A DNA stretch of 64,000 bases. It comes from Cognatishimia activa (lineage in GTDB: Bacteria; Pseudomonadota; Alphaproteobacteria; Rhodobacterales; Rhodobacteraceae). The stretch's first letter is position 1, and each line of letters begins with the position of its first letter. Positions 59,432-64,000 of the stretch are shown here, piece by piece. The position numbers and the translations under genes are program-made. Below the pieces are notes generated by a model. The model saw only the letters and a program-made list of their open reading frames with translations, was not told the origin of the DNA and searched no databases. Location of the stretch: contig NZ_CP060010.1 in NCBI RefSeq assembly GCF_017798205.1, positions 930,001 to 994,000 of the forward strand, given 5' to 3'.

Positions 59432-60921
59432 CCGTAAGTCTCGCGCAGAAGGTTTTTCTGCACTTTACCCATCGTGTTTCGGGGCAGAGCCTCAATCAAT
59501 TCATATCTTCTTGGATGTTTAAATCGTGCGAGCTTCTCCTCGACCCCAAGCGCCAGGGCCTTTGGGTCGAGAGCGGCGCCAGCCTTTGGCACGACCGCCG
59601 CTATGATCGCTTCACCAAAATCCGCATCGGGCACACCAAAGACCGCGCTTTCCACGACGCCTTCGATGTCATTCAGAACGTCCTCGACTTCTTTGGGATA
59701 CACATTGTAACCGCCTGTAATAATCAGGTCTTTTGAACGCCCGACAATCGAAAGATATCCATCCGCACTGAGAGACCCGAGATCACCGGTGATAAAAAAA
59801 CCTGACTCACGCAACTCTGCCGCGGTTTTCTCCGGCATGTTCCAGTAGCCCGCAAAAACATTCGGGCCACGCACTTCAATCATGCCGACCTCGCCTTGAG
59901 AGACATCTTTGCCAGTTTCGGAGTTAGTCAGGCGCACCTCGATATCAGCAATCGGGTGCCCAACAGTGCCTGCCCGCCGTTCGCCGTCAAATGGGTTTGA
60001 AGTGATCATATTGGTTTCTGTCATACCATAACGTTCCAATATCCGGTGGCCGGTTCGCGCAGTGAAGGCTTCATGAGTTTCTGCTAGCAAAGGAGCGCTC
60101 CCAGAGACGAAGAGGCGCATCTTCTGCGTCGCCTCTTTGGTCAAACGCGCATCCCCGAGCAACCTCGTGTAGAACGTCGGCACGCCCATCAGCATGGTGG
60201 ACTGGTGCATCGCTCCAAATATCGCATTCAGATCAAATCCGGTTTGGAAATCCAAACGAACTCCCGCCAAAAGAGATGTGTTCAATGCGACGAACAAACC
60301 ATGCGTATGAAAGATCGGAAGAGCATGGATCAACGTGTCAGAACTTGTGATTTGCCAAAGATCACAGAGAGCGCGCGCATTTGAAAGCAGATTGCCGTGG
60401 GTCAGCATAGCGCCTTTACTGCGACCCGTTGTACCTGAGGTATAAAGCAATGCTGCCAAATCGTTCTTAGTTCTTGGAACAGGGTCGAAATGACCAGGCT
60501 GGCCTTCGATTCCGTCGGTCAGAGTGCCCCTTCCATCGGAGTTCAACGTGAGAACATGCCCGTCACCAGCCACAGCCCGCACTTCGATTTCGCGGCCCCC
60601 ATCACAAACGACAATTCTTGGTGTCGCATCCGCGATGAAATACGCCAACTCGTCCCGCTTGTAAGCGGTGTTCAGAGGTAAAAACACGCCTCCCGCCTGA
60701 AGGGTCGCGATATACAGTGCGACCATTTCAACGGTTTTCGGGGCTTGCACGACAACCCTGTCACCCGGCAAAAGCCCTGCCTCAACAAGTCGATTTGCCA
60801 GACGTGAGGCGAGTGTTGCAAACTCCCGAAAACTCAAATCAGGTTTACCCGATTGGCGCACAAAACAACGCTCGCTCAAGACTTGAGGCGCCATAAGGGC
60901 GTCGTAGAGATGATTACTCAT
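59428..60921 (-). CDS. matB: Malonyl-CoA synthetase
   Basis: A 497-residue adenylating enzyme with YTSGTTGRSKG at 160-170, ERYGMTETNM near 284-293, FFITGDLGSL near 370, and the catalytic-Lys region PRNTMGKVQKNLL at the C-terminus. It forms malonyl-CoA from malonate, ATP and CoA. Assignment to MatB rests on overall sequence and on direct coupling (4-bp overlap) to malonyl-CoA decarboxylase; another short-chain dicarboxylate ligase is possible. Confidence 0.85.
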   Translation of the reverse strand: MSNHLYDALMAPQVLSERCFVRQSGKPDLSFREFATLASRLANRLVEAGLLPGDRVVVQAPKTVEMVALYIATLQAGGVFLPLNTAYKRDELAYFIADATPRIVVCDGGREIEVRAVAGDGHVLTLNSDGRGTLTDGIEGQPGHFDPVPRTKNDLAALLYTSGTTGRSKGAMLTHGNLLSNARALCDLWQITSSDTLIHALPIFHTHGLFVALNTSLLAGVRLDFQTGFDLNAIFGAMHQSTMLMGVPTFYTRLLGDARLTKEATQKMRLFVSGSAPLLAETHEAFTARTGHRILERYGMTETNMITSNPFDGERRAGTVGHPIADIEVRLTNSETGKDVSQGEVGMIEVRGPNVFAGYWNMPEKTAAELRESGFFITGDLGSLSADGYLSIVGRSKDLIITGGYNVYPKEVEDVLNDIEGVVESAVFGVPDADFGEAIIAAVVPKAGAALDPKALALGVEEKLARFKHPRRYELIEALPRNTMGKVQKNLLRETYG

Positions 60922-62174
60922 GCGAGGATCCGTTTTCTATTTGTGGCCATGCCTTGGGAGTTTTTGAATTGTGGTGCGAGGCTGACCTCTTGGTCCTGCA
61001 CGAAACGCTCGTGGTTCTGTTCAATCTTCGACAAGTCATATTGATAGTTCACCATAGCGCCAAAAGATTGCGACACGCCGTTCTCGCTTAGGTCGGCTTC
61101 GGCATGCACCGCATAGACCTGAGCACCATTGCCAAGATGAAACCGCGCTACAGGATCAAAGGGACGGCCTTTTGCATCCTTAGCCGTCAGTAGATAGTCG
61201 CTGGCTGCTGCTCTGACAGACCTATCGTCTGATGGGTCTTCGCCATTCACAGATCGCGTCCACTCTGCCAGTCTTGGGATTGGCGAGAGAGTTACGAAAG
61301 TTTCGAGCTGCGGCAATTCTCTCGACAGTTCCGCAACCACCTGCTTGATCAGCATCGAGCCAAAGGACACGCCCGCCAAGCCCTCTTGGCAATTGGAGAT
61401 CGAATAGAATACCGCGACCTTGGTTTCTTCAGCTTCACGTTGGTCTCTATGCTCGGAAAGCACGTGCTGGATCGAGTGTGGAACACCCAGCGTCAGCGCC
61501 ACCTCGACGAATATCAAAGGCTCGTCGGGCATACTTGGGTGAAAAAACGCGAAACAGCGCCGATCTTGAGGGTAAAGCCTGCGCCTGAGGTCATCCCAGT
61601 CTTGAATGGCGTGGACGGCCTCATAGGCGACGATCTTTTCCAGAATACTTGCAGGCGTATCCCAGTTGATTTGGCGCAAAACAAGAAAGCCGCGATTGAA
61701 CCAGCTGCGCAGAAGATGCTGGAAATCCTGATCAGTGCGCGCGAGATTCGTATCCCGCGCTTTCGCACGGGTCAAATCCGCCCGCATATTGACAAGAGCT
61801 TGCGTGGCGCCTGACGGCTGATTGAGGCGGCGCAGCAATTCCTGGCGTCGCGGCTCGGCTAGTCGTCCTATTCTGCGATAGTCTTCGATAGACTGTCCGT
61901 TTTGGAACCCACTAACAGCCGCTCGCAACGCTGCCGGATCGATCTCGAGATCTGTATTTAGAAACTGGAAGAACCGCAGTTTCTCGTCCGGGTCCATGCC
62001 TGCGTAGCGGTCGAGAACGGCTTCGGCCAAAGCAATGCCGGACACTTCACCTTCCACATCCAAGAGCGCATGGCACATCTCTTCAATGGACCGAGACTGA
62101 AGCGCACTGCCTTTTGACCCCCGCCGCTCAAATAGTGTCTGCACAATATCTGCAAAGGTGCTGCGACCCGACAT
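60918..62174 (-). CDS. matA: Malonyl-CoA decarboxylase
   Basis: A 418-residue protein: helical N-terminal domain (about 1-160) and a GNAT-like catalytic domain (about 170-418) with CFAFFHPSMPDEPLIFVEVAL and the C-terminal HLGNGAQVYAVHAEAD motif containing conserved His. It decarboxylates malonyl-CoA to acetyl-CoA. With MatB it completes malonate use. It lies 8 bp after the YciI-like gene on the same strand. Confidence 0.88.
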   Translation of the reverse strand: MSGRSTFADIVQTLFERRGSKGSALQSRSIEEMCHALLDVEGEVSGIALAEAVLDRYAGMDPDEKLRFFQFLNTDLEIDPAALRAAVSGFQNGQSIEDYRRIGRLAEPRRQELLRRLNQPSGATQALVNMRADLTRAKARDTNLARTDQDFQHLLRSWFNRGFLVLRQINWDTPASILEKIVAYEAVHAIQDWDDLRRRLYPQDRRCFAFFHPSMPDEPLIFVEVALTLGVPHSIQHVLSEHRDQREAEETKVAVFYSISNCQEGLAGVSFGSMLIKQVVAELSRELPQLETFVTLSPIPRLAEWTRSVNGEDPSDDRSVRAAASDYLLTAKDAKGRPFDPVARFHLGNGAQVYAVHAEADLSENGVSQSFGAMVNYQYDLSKIEQNHERFVQDQEVSLAPQFKNSQGMATNRKRILA

Positions 62175-62182
62175 GGCAGGTT

Positions 62183-62569
62183 CTAACCCAATTGAACCGT
62201 TTGCGCGGACAGCTTGACCGACAGAGACAAGCTGCCCTCATTGATCAGCCAGCGTCGAAGCGTGAAGCTGCGCGCGCCTTTGGAATGCATTGGGTCATTT
62301 TCGGCCAGACTGCGCGCGACATTCAGGCTTTCGGCACGATAAATGATTAGCCCAACACCCTGCATTTGATCACCTGTCTCATCAGACATGGGCCCTGCAA
62401 GGAATAGATTTCCAGCTGCCTCTTGCTCTGCCTGATACGCCAGATGCTCTGGCAACACCGCCCTGACCTCTTCCGGCGATCCGACCGGCGTTGACTGCAC
62501 CACATAAAGCTCATGAGCGAGCGCTCCGCGTGCTTTGGCCTCGGTCTTGTAGTCATTCCAAAGGGGCAT
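62183..62569 (-). CDS. YciI-like protein
   Basis: A 128-residue protein with GCAGGAGG upstream of its ATG (62569). It has the YciI-fold pattern: LPEHLAYQAEQEAAGNLFLAGP (His and Asp/Glu pocket) and AESLNVARSLAENDPMHSKG. The family is thought to catalyse small lyase, hydrolase or dehydrochlorinase-type reactions. It heads the leftward yciI-matA-matB group and is divergent from the FAH-family gene, so it likely belongs to the same pathway. Confidence 0.8.
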   Translation of the reverse strand: MPLWNDYKTEAKARGALAHELYVVQSTPVGSPEEVRAVLPEHLAYQAEQEAAGNLFLAGPMSDETGDQMQGVGLIIYRAESLNVARSLAENDPMHSKGARSFTLRRWLINEGSLSLSVKLSAQTVQLG

Positions 62570-62592
62570 ACCGACCTCCTGCGTGATTTAAA

Positions 62593-62604
62593 AAAATCGA
62601 TTTT
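62593..62604. promoter_or_regulatory. Palindrome in divergent promoter region
   Basis: AAAATCGATTTT is a perfect 12-bp palindrome in the 92-bp region between the YciI-like gene and the FAH-family gene. It may be an operator for both directions; no regulator gene is adjacent. Confidence 0.4.
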
Positions 62605-62661
62605 ATTTGACTTAGGGATTTTTTATCGTCAAAAAGTGAGTCGATCAACAGGGAGTTTTCT

Positions 62662-63552
62662 ATGCGTTTTCTCGTTGGAACAATCGGACCCACTCAGAGT
62701 GTTTTCGCCGTAAACGGAGACATGGCCGTTAATCTGACCGAAGCTGTTCCAGCCATCGGAAGGGATCTCGCAGCACTCACGGCCTCTGATGATCTCATGG
62801 CGCAGGCCAAAGAGATTGCCGAAACTCGGACAGGGGATGCGGTCCCAGTTTCGGCAATCACGCCTGCCTTGCCGATCGCACGCCCGCCATCGGTTCTATG
62901 CCTTGGCCTGAACTACATCGAACACATCAAAGAGGGCGGCTATGACATTCCGGACTATCCGGCGATGTTCATCCGCACGCCCAATTCGATCATGGCAGCC
63001 GGCGCGCCGATGGTGCGCCCTGCCTGCTCTGAAACGCTCGACTATGAGGCCGAGATGATGATCATCATCGGCAAAGGTGGGCGGCATATCTCCGAGGAAA
63101 CCGCCCTAGAACATGTCTTTGGATACACCGTCTTCAACGACGGCTCCGTACGCGAATATCAGCGCAAAACTCACCAATGGACGCCCGGTAAGAACTTTGA
63201 TGATACCGGCGCGATTGGGCCTTACGTCGTCACGCCCGATGAGCTGCCTGAGGGCGGAAAGGGTCTGAAAATCGAGAGCCGTGTTGGCTCGGAAATTCTG
63301 CAGTCCTCCAATACGTCGAATATGATCTGGTCCGTGGCCCAAACCATCGCGATCATGTCTCAGTTCAAGACACTCGAAGTCGGCGACCACATCGCGCTTG
63401 GAACGCCTCCGGGTGTGGGACACGCCAAGAAGCCCGGCCCACGCTGGCTGCGCCCTGGTGAAACTGTGGATATCGAGATCGAAGGTATTGGCATCTGTTC
63501 CAGTCCCATCGTCGCCGAAGAGTCCATGACCAAGACCGAGGCGGCTGAATAA
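62662..63552 (+). CDS. Fumarylacetoacetate hydrolase-family protein
   Basis: A 296-residue protein with GGGAG before its ATG. The N-terminal part (about 1-70) is the small FAH N-domain; the barrel (75-290) has LCLGLNYIEHIKEGG, the metal Glu pair in DYEAEMMIIIGKGG and the KNFDDTGAIGPYVV motif with Asp ligand. It should hydrolyse or isomerise an acylpyruvate or 2-oxo-enoate. Not the FahA of tyrosine breakdown, which is encoded at 53655. The nitroreductase follows immediately. Confidence 0.85.
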   Translation: MRFLVGTIGPTQSVFAVNGDMAVNLTEAVPAIGRDLAALTASDDLMAQAKEIAETRTGDAVPVSAITPALPIARPPSVLCLGLNYIEHIKEGGYDIPDYPAMFIRTPNSIMAAGAPMVRPACSETLDYEAEMMIIIGKGGRHISEETALEHVFGYTVFNDGSVREYQRKTHQWTPGKNFDDTGAIGPYVVTPDELPEGGKGLKIESRVGSEILQSSNTSNMIWSVAQTIAIMSQFKTLEVGDHIALGTPPGVGHAKKPGPRWLRPGETVDIEIEGIGICSSPIVAEESMTKTEAAE

Positions 63553-64000
63553 ATGACCACAGACGCGCCTACTCTGGATCACGCACGACAGGCCGCGCAG
63601 CAAGCGGTGCGGGACTTGCGCTCGCGCGTGACGCGACTGGGGGATGGCGAAATCGATCTGATTCTGCGGGATGCGCGCTCGCATTACGCGTGGACTGACA
63701 GGCAGGTGCCCGACACCATCCTGCGCGCGCTGTTTGAGATCACGATCCAAGGCCCCACCAGCATGAACACCTGCCCCGCTCGGTTCATCTTTGTAAAAAG
63801 CGACACGGCCAAGGATCGACTGGCGAAGTCTTTGAAAGCAAAGAATATCGACAAAATGCGCGCCGCACCAATGACGGTAATCATCGCGTGGGATCCGCTT
63901 TACTGGCAACGTCTGGACTTCTTATTCCCGCATGAGGATCGCAAGCCGCTGTTTGCCGGAAACGAGACTTATGCCCACGACACCGCCTATCGCAATTCCA
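63553..64000 (+). CDS. Nitroreductase-family protein, RutE-like (partial)
   Basis: The gene starts right after the FAH-family stop (TAAATG) and runs off the window; 149 codons are visible. The sequence DLILRDARSHYAWTDRQVPD, TIQGPTSMNTCPARFIFVKS and APMTVIIAWD follows the malonic semialdehyde reductase (RutE/HadB) subgroup of FMN-dependent nitroreductases. It would reduce malonic semialdehyde to 3-hydroxypropionate. The closeness of malonyl-CoA genes fits, but the exact substrate is inferred. Confidence 0.8.
   Translation, partial: MTTDAPTLDHARQAAQQAVRDLRSRVTRLGDGEIDLILRDARSHYAWTDRQVPDTILRALFEITIQGPTSMNTCPARFIFVKSDTAKDRLAKSLKAKNIDKMRAAPMTVIIAWDPLYWQRLDFLFPHEDRKPLFAGNETYAHDTAYRNS

Noticed and set aside
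1-64000. CRISPR array
   Set aside because: No series of regularly spaced direct repeats was found; the repeats seen are att sites, heptamer pairs and recombinase-site repeats.

Overview
The window looks like a chromosome segment of a marine Rhodobacteraceae (roseobacter-type) alphaproteobacterium. Reasons: GC-rich core genes, a TRAP transporter, a cobalamin-riboswitch operon, an aglEFGAK alpha-glucoside operon, a FAD/GcvT demethylase next to an MttB-family gene, and compact catabolic operons with overlapping stops and starts. This placement is an inference; no rRNA or complete tRNA is present to confirm it.

Layout. 1-158: tail of a GntR/FCD regulator. 364-1619: a decayed IS3-family element with damaged orfA and orfB. 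1878-12487: a leftward catabolic operon (sugar/cyclitol-type dehydrogenase, TRAP uptake system, two more Gfo/Idh/MocA dehydrogenases, an unknown His-rich protein, and a 3-dehydroshikimate dehydratase of the QuiC type), with a divergent GntR regulator and a frameshifted HpaI-type aldolase. 12512-12868: the C-terminal remnant of an AEC-family transporter.

13077-25239: a more A+T-rich integrated island bounded by 18-bp direct repeats that are the 3' end of a tRNA, probably tRNA-Ala(GGC). It carries a tyrosine integrase, two small secreted Cys-containing proteins, a lipoprotein alpha/beta-hydrolase, a HTH protein, an RNase H, a serine recombinase flanked by 21-bp direct repeats, an SRA-like/HNH (type IV restriction-like) nuclease, a NYN-domain protein, a Bro-N protein, and a Septu-type pair (PtuA ATPase plus PtuB HNH nuclease). 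It reads as a small defence island.

25498-28982: a cobalamin riboswitch controlling a DUF1636 protein and a BtuCDF/FecCD-type ABC importer, followed by an acyl-CoA ligase and a PPC/DUF296-like protein. 31452-38877: a complete histidine-utilisation cluster (hutF, U, G, H, I leftward, hutC divergent) with a clear HutC-type operator. 38872-47846: GH1 beta-glucosidase and LacI regulator, divergent from aglEFGAK, with a perfect LacI-type palindrome. 47915-53017: LysR regulator, a non-pyrrolysine MttB-family methyltransferase, and a dimethylglycine/sarcosine-dehydrogenase-like FAD/GcvT protein. 53014-56775: homogentisate catabolism (maiA, fahA, hmgA) with a divergent MarR regulator. 56917-64000: BASS-family transporter, FAD dehydrogenase, malonyl-CoA synthetase and decarboxylase, a YciI protein, a FAH-family hydrolase and the start of a RutE-like nitroreductase.

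Taken together, the core is a series of independent catabolic modules, each with its own regulator. The most unusual material is the island (Septu, SRA-HNH, NYN/Bro-N, recombinase with repeated sites) and the TRAP/Gfo/QuiC operon, whose substrate is not obvious.
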